Below are positions 34,001 to 44,806 of a DNA stretch of 64,000 nt, piece by piece; the first letter of the stretch is position 1, and every line of letters begins with the position of its first letter. Location of the stretch: assembly GCF_003400205.1 (NCBI RefSeq), contig NZ_QUQV01000009.1, forward strand, positions 120,321 through 184,320, in the 5' to 3' direction. This DNA is from Bacillus sp. HNG (GTDB taxonomy: Bacteria > Bacillota > Bacilli > Bacillales > Bacillaceae_L). The translations under genes were made by a program, and so were the position numbers. The notes below the pieces were generated by a model. It was not told the origin of the DNA and did no database searches. It was given only the letters and a program-made list of their open reading frames with translations.

Positions 34001-34075
34001 GGAGTGTTATCCGATATAGGAGCATGACCTAGGGCATTTGTTTAATTAACAATGCTTTTGGTCATGCTTTTTTGT
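34001..34075 (+). promoter_or_regulatory. RAT antiterminator overlapping a terminator
   Basis: GGAGTGTTA (34001) and GCATGACC (to 34029) keep the ends of the LicT/SacY RAT consensus GGATTGTTA...GGCAAAACC over 29 nt, with a variable middle. The last 9 nt (AGCATGACC) are also the 5' arm of a terminator whose other arm GGTCATGCT (34060-34068) precedes a T-run. This is the classic mutually exclusive arrangement. Confidence 0.75.
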
Positions 34076-34111
34076 TTGGTCAAATTTTGGAAAAGAGAGG
34101 AAGTATATCTT

Positions 34112-35965
34112 GTGAAATACAAAGATTCAGCAAAAAATATTTTTGAAGAAGTAGGCGGAATTGATAATATTGAATCCGTTACACACTGTGTAACTCGTTT
34201 ACGTTTCATATTGAAAGACGAATCAAATGTAAATGATCATGCGGTTAAAAATATTCCGGGTGTGATGGGGGTTATGAAAAAGGGCGGTCAGTATCAGGTT
34301 ATTATGGGGAACGATGTGGGCAACTACTATAAAGAACTACAAAAGCTTGCAAACTTTTCGGATTCAGCTAGCTCAGGAGGAAAAAAGAAGAATTTTTTTG
34401 AAGCTTTAGTAGATGTCATTTCAGGCTGCATGTCTCCACTTATTCCTGCATTGCTCGGAGGTGGGATGATAAAGGTTTTACTCGTCTTGCTTCCAATGAT
34501 GGGGTTGCTTAATGAATCAAGTCAAACCTATCAGATTCTTGCTTTCTTTGGCGATGCGCCATTTTATTTCTTACCGATTATGCTAGCTTATACAGCATCC
34601 CGAAAATTCAATGTAACACCAATGCTTGCAGTTACTGTTGCGGGAATTATGTTACATCCTAAATTTGTTGCGATGGTTGCAGAAGGAGATCCAATTCAAT
34701 TTTTCGGTGCACCAGTTACGCTAGCATCCTATGGCTCATCAGTCATTCCAATTTTAATTATGGTCTGGGCAATGAAGTACATTGAAGCTTTTTTTGATAA
34801 AGTTATTCCGAACGTTATTAAAAGTTTCACCAAGCCATTGTTTATTATTTTAATTGCTGGATTTTTAGCACTTGTTGTTGTTGGTCCGCTAGGCACGTTT
34901 GCAGGAGAAGGTCTATCTAGTATCATTCTTTGGATTTATAGCAAAGCAGGATGGCTAGCACTTGGTATTATGGCAGCTTTCATGCCGCTAATTGTTATGA
35001 CAGGTATGCACTGGGCGTTTGCGCCAATATTCTTAATTGCTTCCCCAGCAACGCCTGACGTATTAATCTTACCAGCGATGCTTGCTGCAAACCTAGCCCA
35101 AGGTGCTGCAGCATTGGCTGTTTCGCTTAAAGCAAAAGATAAAAAAATCAAACAAGTTGCCGGAGCAGCAGGTGTTTCAGCACTCGTTGCAGGGGTTACG
35201 GAACCAGCCCTTTATGGGGTTACTCTGAAATATAAAAAACCACTTTATGCTGCTATGATTTCTGGTGGGATATGTGGTATCTATATGGGGATTGTAGGCT
35301 TAAAAACTTTTACGTTTGCCTCCCCATCTATAGTCGCTTTACCACAGTTTATCGGTGGAGATGGTAATACTAATATCTTAAATGCCATTATTGTTGCAAT
35401 TGCTTCTATTGTAATAACATTTATTTTAACTTGGATTTTTGGTATTGATGAAGAGCAACCAACTGAAAAAGAAACGGTGACACCAGTTAATTCTGTACAA
35501 GCAGGGAGCAGCGAACCAAATAAGATTTACGCACCACTTGAGGGGAAAATTTTACCGCTTGGAGAAGTTAAAGATGAGGTATTTGCAAATAAAATGATGG
35601 GAGAGGGTGTAGCGATTATTCCAAATAATGATGAAGTCGTTGCGCCGTTTGATGGTGTTGTAACAACAGTCTTTCCAACAAAACACGCCATTGGTTTAAC
35701 AAGTGAAAGTGGGATTGAATTGTTGATTCATGTTGGTTTAGAAACAGTTCAACTTAATGGGGAACATTTCGAAGCGCTTGTTCAAGACGGAGAGTCGATT
35801 AGAAAAGGAGAGCCCATTTTGAAGGTTGATTTTGAAAAAGTAAAAGAAGCTGGATATGATATTACAACGCCATTAATTGTAACAAACACTGCTTCATACA
35901 TTGATGTTGTCGCAAAAGATGTGGCAGAAGTGAAAAAAGAAGATACGATTCTTTACGTAGTTTAG
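34112..35965 (+). CDS. bglP: PTS beta-glucoside transporter subunit IIBCA
   Basis: The roughly 617-residue permease has EIIB first (phospho-Cys26 in THCVTRLRF), then the EIIC membrane domain (about 100-450, ten or so helices) and EIIA at the C-terminus (His in LLIHVGLETVQLNGE). It imports and phosphorylates beta-glucosides such as salicin, arbutin or cellobiose-like sugars. The GTG at 34112 follows AGAGAGGAAG and gives the standard start VKYKDSAKNI; codons upstream run through the terminator loop. The operon is licT–bglP–GH1. Confidence 0.95.
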   Translation: MKYKDSAKNIFEEVGGIDNIESVTHCVTRLRFILKDESNVNDHAVKNIPGVMGVMKKGGQYQVIMGNDVGNYYKELQKLANFSDSASSGGKKKNFFEALVDVISGCMSPLIPALLGGGMIKVLLVLLPMMGLLNESSQTYQILAFFGDAPFYFLPIMLAYTASRKFNVTPMLAVTVAGIMLHPKFVAMVAEGDPIQFFGAPVTLASYGSSVIPILIMVWAMKYIEAFFDKVIPNVIKSFTKPLFIILIAGFLALVVVGPLGTFAGEGLSSIILWIYSKAGWLALGIMAAFMPLIVMTGMHWAFAPIFLIASPATPDVLILPAMLAANLAQGAAALAVSLKAKDKKIKQVAGAAGVSALVAGVTEPALYGVTLKYKKPLYAAMISGGICGIYMGIVGLKTFTFASPSIVALPQFIGGDGNTNILNAIIVAIASIVITFILTWIFGIDEEQPTEKETVTPVNSVQAGSSEPNKIYAPLEGKILPLGEVKDEVFANKMMGEGVAIIPNNDEVVAPFDGVVTTVFPTKHAIGLTSESGIELLIHVGLETVQLNGEHFEALVQDGESIRKGEPILKVDFEKVKEAGYDITTPLIVTNTASYIDVVAKDVAEVKKEDTILYVV

Positions 35966-36044
35966 GAGGAATTGGATCATTTCTTTGTTGGAATTTATGG
36001 CCGTTTCCTAAAGAGGCGGTTCAGCATCGTAAACGCATTTGTAA

Positions 36045-36076
36045 GAGTGCTGTCACACTAACACTCACTTTTTTCT
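36045..36076 (+). terminator. Possible weak terminator after bglP
   Basis: GAGTG and CACTC arms followed by CACTTTTTTC. It may limit read-through into the glucosidase gene. The 35966-36240 gap shows nothing else clear. Confidence 0.4.
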
Positions 36077-36192
36077 AATTAGCAGGAAGCTTGTTAAGGC
36101 AAATACACACGAATTGTAAACTATGCTCTCTGACTTAAACTAAATAAACGATAAGCTTTTATTTAATATTCAAGGTTCAAGTTTGTTCCTAA

Positions 36193-37653
<1,461 letters not shown>

Positions 37654-37675
37654 AAATTATATTGATTTACAGATA

Positions 37676-37725
37676 TGTCAAGGGAATATAACAGGGGATA
37701 CTGAACATTCTTAATTCCCTTGACA
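37676..37725 (+). terminator. Hairpin after the GH1 gene
   Basis: TGTCAAGGGAAT (37676-37687) pairs perfectly with ATTCCCTTGACA (37714-37725) across a 26-nt loop. There is no good T-run, so it may be a weak terminator or an mRNA 3' stabiliser. Confidence 0.5.
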
Positions 37726-38055
37726 ATATTATAGCCGATGCTGTGATTTCTAATTTAGAAACTATTGATTTGGTAAATGATAACATGGAATGGTGTTATC
37801 ATGATGGCGACGAAGATCCAAATGCCAAATGCCGGCACCTGTTATGAAGGTTGGAACAAAAGTAATAGTTGGGCATATCCAGAAGGTTGGTAAGACTGGG
37901 GTACGATCCCAATGGACTTTACCGAAGTTGGGTGGCTAAAGTACAAAGGAACTGTTTTCAGTACAAATCCTGATACAGACTGTCAAGTATTCGCGACAAC
38001 AGAATACGGTAAAGCAAAAAGTACGTACTTCTTACGTCACACATTCAGATATTGA
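37704..38055 (+). pseudogene. Decayed ORF of unknown origin
   Basis: Protein-like reading exists in two frames. One reads ...NIIADAVISNLETIDLVN and on to about 37850. The other reads from ATG 37804 (MATKIQMPNAGTCYEGW), is broken by TAA at about 37891, and continues MDFTEVGWLKYKGTVF... to TGA at 38053. The composition is rich in Trp, Gly and Tyr, like a secreted carbohydrate- or wall-binding protein. I cannot name the parent family. A terminator follows at 38126. Confidence 0.4.
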
Positions 38056-38125
38056 TGAAAGAACAACATGAGCTGTATGCTAACGCTGCAATAAAAAAGT
38101 TCCCTTATTGTATTTTTTACTAGTC

Positions 38126-38166
38126 AAAAAGGAGAATCATGATTTCAATCACGATTCTCCTTTTTA
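38126..38166 (+). terminator. Terminator before site E
   Basis: AAAAAGGAGAATC pairs with GATTCTCCTTTTT around a 14-nt loop. Confidence 0.85.
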
Positions 38167-38178
38167 TTTTCCAAATAA

Positions 38179-38237
38179 ATGGATGGGAAAACATGTTATG
38201 AAGTGGATGATTTAAAAACGTTTAAATTCATTATGAT
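38179..38237 (+). promoter_or_regulatory. MocR-type composite site E and promoter
   Basis: ATGGATGG at 38179, GTGGATG at 38203 (24 bp apart) and TATGAT at 38232-38237 (29 bp further). It serves the kinase and ECF genes. The leader also contains a TAACCCT–aaaaat–AGGGTTA hairpin near 38265-38285. Confidence 0.8.
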
Positions 38238-38360
38238 AGTATAGTAGGCAACCGTAAGTCACAGTAACCCTAAAAATAGGGTTAGTAAAATCTGTTCGTT
38301 ATAATAATAAAAATGAATCTTCGAATTTATAAAAATAGAAATTGAAAGGTGGGGCTACTT

Positions 38361-38957
38361 TTGGGTAAAGTTAACTATTTAACTGACTATATTCCTGTAC
38401 TTGAAACTATTAAAAAGATTAATGAGCTGGATAAACCTATAATTCTTGCAATCGATGGAAGATGTGGAAGCGGTAAATCTGGATTGGCTGAAATGCTAAA
38501 GCAGGAGGTTGACTCCAATGTTTTCCACATGGACGATTTTTTTCTACCGTTTGATATGAAAACAAAAGAACGTCTTACAAAGCCAGGTGAAAATGTTCAT
38601 TACGAACGATTCAATAAAGAAGTTCTCACTCCATTGCTTCAAGGAAAGAAGGTTATTCATCAGCCATACAACTGTCAAATAAGAGAATTTGACCAACCGA
38701 TACATACAGAACCGAAAAAACTGACGATTGTAGAGGGGAGCTATTGCATGCATCCCTCATTACAACCGTTTTATGATATTAAAATCTTTATGACTATTAA
38801 TAAAGAAATACAATTGGAGCGGATTCGCAAACGAAACGGCGAAGAAAGGCTTCAGGACTTTAATAATAAATGGATCCCTATGGAGGAACTTTATTTTAGC
38901 GAATTAAACATCGAAGATAAATGTGACTTTACGATTGATACATCAAATATATGGTAA
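38361..38957 (+). CDS. P-loop kinase of the uridine kinase-like family
   Basis: About 198 residues with Walker A GRCGSGKS near residue 33, a DDFFLP substrate motif as in uridine/pantothenate-type kinases, and IVEGSYCMHP. It lacks other domains. The TTG at 38361 follows AAGGTGGGG with correct spacing; the GTG at 38349 lies within that site. The next gene, 24 bp on, encodes an ECF-type vitamin uptake component, so this kinase may phosphorylate and trap the imported compound. The substrate is not known. Confidence 0.82.
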   Translation: MGKVNYLTDYIPVLETIKKINELDKPIILAIDGRCGSGKSGLAEMLKQEVDSNVFHMDDFFLPFDMKTKERLTKPGENVHYERFNKEVLTPLLQGKKVIHQPYNCQIREFDQPIHTEPKKLTIVEGSYCMHPSLQPFYDIKIFMTINKEIQLERIRKRNGEERLQDFNNKWIPMEELYFSELNIEDKCDFTIDTSNIW

Positions 38958-38981
38958 TTGAAAGTAAGGAGAATGTTGAAA

Positions 38982-39512
38982 ATGAGAAATGTCCAGCTTA
39001 GAAAAATCATTTTTACAGCTTTATGTATATCCATTGGGTTAATTTTTGCACAGATAGTGAAAGTCATACCAATTCCATATCCTGGCGCTGTTTTATTGCC
39101 TATGCATATACCCGTCTTAATTTGTGGTTTTCTTTGTGGAAGGGCTTATGGTGCATTATCTGGCCTTCTGTTGCCATTAATAGGTTTTATTTTAACGGGG
39201 ATGCCACCCATATTTCCAACAGGTCTATCCATGATGCTAGAATTAGCAACATATGGGGCATTGACTGCTATAATCTTTGACTATACAAAAGGAAAAGTCT
39301 ACATTAGCCTAATTGGAGCAATGATAGGCGGAAGAATTGTAATGGGGATTGTAAATACTGTACTTCTTAGTTTTACTGATAATGCATATGGGTGGGCCAT
39401 ATTTATTTCTGGTTCAATAGTTACTGCACTCCCTGGTATTATTATTCAACTTATCTTGATTCCTATAATTGTTCTTTCATTAAAAAGAGCGAAACTAATT
39501 ACAATAAGTTAA
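38982..39512 (+). CDS. ECF transporter S component (substrate-specific subunit)
   Basis: The 176-residue very hydrophobic protein has about six helices. The segment PIPYPGAVLLPMHIPVLICGF followed by GRAYGALSGLLLPLIGFIL is typical of ECF S components that bind vitamins and pair with shared EcfAA'T modules. AAGGAG precedes the ATG at 38982 (the ORF extends to a TTG at 38958 overlapping the kinase end). Coupling with a kinase and control by a MocR-type site makes a vitamin B6-like or nucleoside-like cargo possible. Confidence 0.82.
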   Translation: MRNVQLRKIIFTALCISIGLIFAQIVKVIPIPYPGAVLLPMHIPVLICGFLCGRAYGALSGLLLPLIGFILTGMPPIFPTGLSMMLELATYGALTAIIFDYTKGKVYISLIGAMIGGRIVMGIVNTVLLSFTDNAYGWAIFISGSIVTALPGIIIQLILIPIIVLSLKRAKLITIS

Positions 39513-39531
39513 AAAGAGAAATATTCTAAAC

Positions 39532-39567
39532 GAACCTTCCCAAGTTATTGATAGGAAGGTTCTTTAT
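39532..39567 (+). terminator. Terminator after the ECF gene
   Basis: GAACCTTCC (39532-39540) and GGAAGGTTC (39554-39562), then TTTAT. Confidence 0.8.
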
Positions 39568-39629
39568 AATTGTATTTAAAATATGTTATTTTATAGAACC
39601 TATATGATAAAAAACTAGGAGTGACATAT

Positions 39630-40682
39630 ATGAAGGATATACCATACATAGATTCACTAAATGAAATTATTGATACTCAACTCAAGCCCTTTGTTAAAAA
39701 AATCGATGAAAACGCCTATTACCCAAAAGAGTTTCACAAAAAAATCGGAGGTCTAGGCTTTTTTAGCTCATCAAATTTACAAAATGAATTTGTACGTTAT
39801 CGAGAAGCCCTTTTAATTCAAGAAACGGCAAAGCATTGTATGACATCAGCATTTACTCTATGGTGCCATCTAGCCGCTACGTCTACTATAAGATTAAGCA
39901 ACAATCCATATTTAATAAAGGAGCTATTACCCTTATTAGAGTCCGGCGAGGTACTTGGTGGAACTGCATTATCTAATGCTTTAAAATACTATTCTGGATT
40001 AGAAGACATACGTTTACAAGCAAAACGAGTCGAAGGAGGATATACCATCTCTGGGAGTTTGTCAAATGTATCAAATTTGTGTAACGATCACTGGTTTGTC
40101 ATCTTTGCATCAGTAGAGAAGCAACAAAGAATACTCTGTATTTTACCAGTAAATATAAAGGGGTTAGGGTTAAAGCAAGTTGTAGGACTTATTGGGTTAA
40201 ACGGAAGTGCTACGTTTTCATGCACATTTAATAATGTATTCATTCCTGAACAATGGGTTATTACCGAAGATGCAGATAACTATATACCTAGAATTCGACC
40301 CATATTAGCACTTTACCAAATACCTTTAGGTTTAGGAGTATCTGAAGCAGCAATAGAATCCATTTATCAAACTTACAACAAAAATAAGGCTTTAAATCAG
40401 CATGTAAGGCCTCAACTGGCTGAGTTAGAGACAGAGCTTCAATTACTCAAAAATAGAACGATCGATTTCACTCAATTACAAGACCTATCAGAACAAACGA
40501 AAAATATAATGCGAACCCGGTTAGAAATGGTCTATTTAACTTCTAAAATCGTTCATAATGAAATGATATCTAGTGGAGGAAACGCTTATTTCCAAACAAG
40601 CAATTCATACAGAAGGTTAAGGGAATCATATTTTCTTGTGAACCTAACTCCAACTTTAAAACAATTAGAAATGCTTCAGTAG
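39630..40682 (+). CDS. Acyl-CoA dehydrogenase-like flavoprotein
   Basis: The 350-residue protein shows the acyl-CoA dehydrogenase layout: N-terminal helical domain (about 1-110), a beta domain with GGTALSNALKYYSG and LQAKRVEGGYTISGSLSNVSN, and a C-terminal helical domain ending EMLQ. The canonical catalytic Glu of the C-terminal domain is not obvious, so it may be an oxygenase or oxidase of the superfamily (DszC or nitroalkane oxidase type). AGGAG precedes the ATG at 39630. It has its own terminator, and no MocR-type site is seen directly before it. Confidence 0.8.
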   Translation: MKDIPYIDSLNEIIDTQLKPFVKKIDENAYYPKEFHKKIGGLGFFSSSNLQNEFVRYREALLIQETAKHCMTSAFTLWCHLAATSTIRLSNNPYLIKELLPLLESGEVLGGTALSNALKYYSGLEDIRLQAKRVEGGYTISGSLSNVSNLCNDHWFVIFASVEKQQRILCILPVNIKGLGLKQVVGLIGLNGSATFSCTFNNVFIPEQWVITEDADNYIPRIRPILALYQIPLGLGVSEAAIESIYQTYNKNKALNQHVRPQLAELETELQLLKNRTIDFTQLQDLSEQTKNIMRTRLEMVYLTSKIVHNEMISSGGNAYFQTSNSYRRLRESYFLVNLTPTLKQLEMLQ

Positions 40683-40686
40683 CAAG

Positions 40687-40722
40687 AAAAACGCCCTAGT
40701 TGCCATAAACAGGGGCGTTTTA
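40687..40722. terminator. Bidirectional terminator between the dehydrogenase and qoxD
   Basis: AACGCCC pairs with GGGCGTT around a 15-nt loop; A-run on the left and T-run on the right serve both strands. Confidence 0.85.
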
Positions 40723-40776
40723 TATTGGTTTGCCAAATTCAAAAAAACAACCTATTATAGTGAATGCTTAAACTTT

Positions 40777-41058
40777 TTACATATCCCAGAGGAATATTAG
40801 CAATGTACCGAAAATGGTAATTAGAGCGATTCCCAACATGAAATATACGTTGGTATAAATGGCAGCTTTATCTTCTGTTTCACCAGCATGCATAAACACA
40901 ACAAGCTGAAGGGCTGCCTGTATGAATGCTGTGACAATTAGAATGGCAATACCTACAGCAAATGTTAAATCTAAAAAGTAAACAACAAGTGCAACAGAAG
41001 TCAGGACCAATGAAAATACAAAGCCCATTATTTGCTTACGCGGAAATAATTCATTCAT
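40777..41058 (-). CDS. qoxD: Quinol oxidase subunit 4
   Basis: The 93-residue subunit has three helices and the family phrase AALQLVVFMHAGE. It is the small accessory subunit of the aa3-type menaquinol oxidase. One base separates it from qoxC and it is last in the operon. Confidence 0.93.
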   Translation of the reverse strand: MNELFPRKQIMGFVFSLVLTSVALVVYFLDLTFAVGIAILIVTAFIQAALQLVVFMHAGETEDKAAIYTNVYFMLGIALITIFGTLLIFLWDM

Positions 41059-41059
41059 T

Positions 41060-41656
41060 TTACATCAATCCTTTCAAATAGATGAAGCTGAAAATGAAAA
41101 TCCAAACAACATCTAAGAAATGCCAATACAATGAAAAGATGAATGATTTACCTGCGTTTTCTGCAGTTAGCCCTCTTTTTCTAATTTGAAGGATAATCAT
41201 TAGTCCCCAAACTAAACCAAAAGTTACATGAGCTCCGTGAGTACCTAATGTTGTTAATAAAATCGCTGTAAACGCACTCGTTTGTAAACCTGCTCCAATG
41301 TGTACATAGTGAATAAATTCATAGATTTCGACACTTAGGAATGCCAAGCCTAGTAGCAAAGTGATCCAGAAAAAAGCTAACATTGCTTTTTGTCTGCCAA
41401 GACGCATGGCATGAATTGCAAGCCCTATTGTAAAACTACTAGTTAAAAGAATAAATGTTTCAATTAATACTGGTGTGATTTCGAAAATCTCTGCACCAGT
41501 AGGTCCGTTACCAGTCCGGTTTTCTAATGTGAAATAGGACGTAAACAACGTTGCAAACAGCATAATTTCGGCTCCGATGAAAACCCAAAAGCCAAATATA
41601 TTTAGTTGGTTCTGACTTGTACTATATTCAAGAGGTTGAGAGCTTTCTAGTTTCAT
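41060..41656 (-). CDS. qoxC: Quinol oxidase subunit 3
   Basis: The 198-residue protein with five helices matches heme-copper oxidase subunit III, with FWVFIGAEIMLFATLFTSYF near the start and LGTHGAHVTFGLVW and YWHFLDVVWIFIF later. Its ATG shares a base with the stop of qoxB (TAATG), so the two are translationally coupled. Confidence 0.95.
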   Translation of the reverse strand: MKLESSQPLEYSTSQNQLNIFGFWVFIGAEIMLFATLFTSYFTLENRTGNGPTGAEIFEITPVLIETFILLTSSFTIGLAIHAMRLGRQKAMLAFFWITLLLGLAFLSVEIYEFIHYVHIGAGLQTSAFTAILLTTLGTHGAHVTFGLVWGLMIILQIRKRGLTAENAGKSFIFSLYWHFLDVVWIFIFSFIYLKGLM

Positions 41657-43602
41657 TATTTCATACCTCCTAATCTCTCTTCTGTCTTTTTGATTTCAGC
41701 TATTGATAGATAGCGACCATGATCTTTTCCGAATGAACGGTATGTCATACATGCAAAAATACCAATTGTTGATAGTATGACTAGTGGCCATATAGCAAAG
41801 ACAAATGCAAAGCCCCAAACAAAGAAAATGGCACTCATGATAAATGGTAAACCACTATTATTTGGCAAATGAATTTTCTTTACCTCATCTGGGAATAGCA
41901 CATGTCCATTCTTTTTAAAATCCCAAAAAGCTTGATCTGAATTTGCATGTGGAATCAATGCAAAATTATATTCAGGAACTGGAGTATGTGTTGCCCATTC
42001 TAGTGAACGTGCATCCCATGGATCGCTACTAATATTTCTTGGTGAATGTCTAAAACTGTAGTAAATATTGTAAACGATTAAAGCAAAGCTAATGGCCATT
42101 AAAGCTGCTCCAACAAATGAAATCATATTCATCATTCCAAATCCTGTACTTTCTGAGTAGGTGTACATTCGTCGGGCCTGCCCATCCAATCCAGAAATGT
42201 ACATAGGGAAGAAGGCTAAGACAAAACCAATGGATAGGAACCAGAACGCCCACTTTCCAATCCTTTCGTTTAACATAAATCCAAACATTTTTGGCCAGTA
42301 GTACGTAAGCCCAGCAAGCATGGCAAATACAACACCAGGAATGATTGTATTGTGGAAGTGAGCCACTAAGAACATGGTATTATGGTATTGATAGTCAGCT
42401 GCTGACATGCCTAGCATAACTCCTGTCATTCCACCTATAATGAATAGTGGAATAAAGCCTATTGAATATAGCATTGGAACTGTAAAACGAATTTTTCCTT
42501 TCCACATCGTAAATAGCCAGTTAAAAATTTTAACCCCTGTCGGAACAGCAATTGCCATCGTTGTAATCGAAAAGAAGCTATTGGCTAATGCGCCTTGACC
42601 CATCGTAAAGAAATGGTGAGCCCAGACGAGACATGATAGGAATGAAATGATAACCATGGAAGCAACCATTGATTTATAACCATACAGGTTTCTACTAGAG
42701 AATGTAGAGATAATCTCACTATACAAACCGAATGCAGGTAGAATTAAAATATATACTTCTGGATGTCCCCAAACCCAAAATAGGTTTGCCCAAAGCATAT
42801 CCATTCCGCCATTCGTTGATGTAAAGAAGTTTGTTGCAAATAATCGGTCCATTGTTCCCATGGCAAGCGCAACTGTTAATACTGGAAACACAGCTGCGAT
42901 AATGATATTAGCAACTAATGTAGACCATGTGAACATTGGCATTTTCATTAAAGTCATACCTAGTGCTCTCATTTTAAAAATAGTCGTAATCATGTTAATA
43001 CCTGTCATTAATGATCCAAGACCAGATATTTGTATGGCTATCATATAATAGTTCGTTCCAACTGACTTACTAAATTCATTACCTGCAAGTGGAAAATAGG
43101 ATGTCCAACCTGCATCAGGAGAACCACCGATTATGAATGATATGTTAAATAACATGGCCCCCATGAAGAATAACCAAAAACTAATGGCGTTTAATCTTGG
43201 GAATGCGACATCACGAGCTCCAATTTGTAATGGAACAAGGTAGTTCATAAATGCAAAGATAAATGGCATCGCCATAAATAAAAGCATGACGATTCCGTGC
43301 GTTGTAAAGATCTCATTATAATGTTGAGCATCTAATAATTTATTTTCTGGAACAGCTAGTTGGGCTCGCATCATGATTGCATCTACGCCACCACGAAAAA
43401 GCATAAGCAATGCTGAAACGAGGTACATAATTCCGATACGTTTATGGTCAACCGTTGTTAGCCATTCACGCCATAAATAACCCCATTTCTTAAAATAGGT
43501 TAATCCGAAAATAATTGCGATAACTGTTAGTCCGATTGCTACCATTGATGCATAGATTGCGGGACTAGGATGTGGTATGGCAAAACGCTCAAAAAATTCC
43601 AT
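41656..43602 (-). CDS. qoxB: Quinol oxidase subunit 1
   Basis: The 648-residue catalytic subunit has the heme and CuB ligands. These are TTHGIVMLLFM (low-spin heme His), WGHPEVYI (CuB His with cross-linked Tyr), AHHFFTMGQG (two CuB His) and VAHFHNTII (heme a3 and low-spin heme His). It reduces oxygen to water and pumps protons. About 14 helices are predicted. AAAGGAG precedes the ATG. Confidence 0.97.
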   Translation of the reverse strand: MEFFERFAIPHPSPAIYASMVAIGLTVIAIIFGLTYFKKWGYLWREWLTTVDHKRIGIMYLVSALLMLFRGGVDAIMMRAQLAVPENKLLDAQHYNEIFTTHGIVMLLFMAMPFIFAFMNYLVPLQIGARDVAFPRLNAISFWLFFMGAMLFNISFIIGGSPDAGWTSYFPLAGNEFSKSVGTNYYMIAIQISGLGSLMTGINMITTIFKMRALGMTLMKMPMFTWSTLVANIIIAAVFPVLTVALAMGTMDRLFATNFFTSTNGGMDMLWANLFWVWGHPEVYILILPAFGLYSEIISTFSSRNLYGYKSMVASMVIISFLSCLVWAHHFFTMGQGALANSFFSITTMAIAVPTGVKIFNWLFTMWKGKIRFTVPMLYSIGFIPLFIIGGMTGVMLGMSAADYQYHNTMFLVAHFHNTIIPGVVFAMLAGLTYYWPKMFGFMLNERIGKWAFWFLSIGFVLAFFPMYISGLDGQARRMYTYSESTGFGMMNMISFVGAALMAISFALIVYNIYYSFRHSPRNISSDPWDARSLEWATHTPVPEYNFALIPHANSDQAFWDFKKNGHVLFPDEVKKIHLPNNSGLPFIMSAIFFVWGFAFVFAIWPLVILSTIGIFACMTYRSFGKDHGRYLSIAEIKKTEERLGGMK

Positions 43603-43656
43603 TCTTTTTTAATCTCCTTTCAAAAATATATGGTCTAACTCTGTAAGGTTCGAATC

Positions 43657-44559
43657 TTAATGATTACTGTTATCTTGAGGTTCGTGTGAATCTTCGTCAG
43701 ATTCAGCCGATCCTTGACTATGATCACTATGTTCACCTGGAGGTGGCATGAACTCTAAATGAGTTCCAGTGTATGTGGACCGTCCAAGATGACCTGGTTC
43801 TAATAAATCCATGAACTTTTCTTCAGTAAGTGGGTCAGCCCTATCCCTTACTTCTGCTACCCATTCATCAAAATCAATTTGGGACATTGCTTCAACATGA
43901 AATGTATTTTCTGCAAATCCCTTTCCACTAAAGCTCGCATTACGTCCCATAAATTCACCTGGTTCGTCTGCAGCTAGATGTAAAGTAGTGAGCATGTCAG
44001 CCATTGCATACTTTTGGCCACCTAGCTGCGGAATCCAAAAGCTGGTAATTGGTCCATAGGAGTAAAGCTTAAATTCAAGTGGTCGGTGTGTTGGGATATT
44101 CAAGTAGTTTACTGTTTCAATCCCTTCCTCCGGATAACTAAAATGCCACTTCCAATCAGAAGACGAAGCATAAATAACCAATGGCTCTTGATTCTCATAT
44201 TCTTTCGGTGCTGATTCAACAATGTAGTTACTTTGAACAGACACAATTGATAAGTACGTAACGATTAAGATTGGAATCCCAACACATATTGCTTCTACCC
44301 ATGGATTCCCTTCAATGTGTGGTGGTTCATAATCAGCACTTTGTTTAGATGCTCGATATTTGATTAAAATATAGATAAGCATTGCGAAAACAACAATAAC
44401 AACAGCTGACATAATTCCAATCGATAACAAAATGTCTTGTGCTTGCCTTTCCGCTTGAGGCCCCTTAGGATCTAGGACTAAGAGTGGTTCGCACCCTGTT
44501 AAAACAGTGAGTATAGTAAAAACTAAAGAAAAGATAATAAATTTGGTTCTACTTTTCAT
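43657..44559 (-). CDS. qoxA: Quinol oxidase subunit 2
   Basis: The 300-residue lipoprotein has a signal with lipobox VLTGC and two membrane helices. Its outer cupredoxin domain lacks the CuA Cys/His set, which marks a quinol rather than cytochrome c oxidase. The C-terminus is rich in His, Glu, Ser and Asp. AAAGGAG precedes the start. It is the first gene of qoxABCD. A Rex-like palindrome lies about 110 bp upstream. Confidence 0.95.
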   Translation of the reverse strand: MKSRTKFIIFSLVFTILTVLTGCEPLLVLDPKGPQAERQAQDILLSIGIMSAVVIVVFAMLIYILIKYRASKQSADYEPPHIEGNPWVEAICVGIPILIVTYLSIVSVQSNYIVESAPKEYENQEPLVIYASSSDWKWHFSYPEEGIETVNYLNIPTHRPLEFKLYSYGPITSFWIPQLGGQKYAMADMLTTLHLAADEPGEFMGRNASFSGKGFAENTFHVEAMSQIDFDEWVAEVRDRADPLTEEKFMDLLEPGHLGRSTYTGTHLEFMPPPGEHSDHSQGSAESDEDSHEPQDNSNH

Positions 44560-44666
44560 GTATAAGCTCCTTTCGTTTCAAAATGTAATAGCTAAATACG
44601 AGAAAGTTATTTTTGATTCACAATTGGCTTTTATATTAATCTCATATTTTTTGAAAGACAACGACT

Positions 44667-44684
44667 TTGTGAATCCTTTAACAA
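44667..44684. promoter_or_regulatory. Rex-like palindrome upstream of qoxA
   Basis: TTGTGAA–tcct–TTAACAA differs from the Rex consensus TTGTGAA-N4-TTCACAA at one base. It is about 110 bp before the qoxA start, where the qox promoter is expected. Confidence 0.5.
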
Positions 44685-44806
44685 AACGTTCAAAAACAGA
44701 AAAAAATTTTTTACTATCAGATTTAACTTCATAAAAGTATTCGAACTATTGATAAATAAGGGTTTGAATGAGAAAGTATATGTCACTAATCTTTAAAATT
44801 GGAAGA

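Noticed and set aside
42407..43048. Forward open frames inside qoxB
   Set aside because: They are antisense shadows of a hydrophobic membrane protein gene with clear heme-copper oxidase motifs on the other strand.
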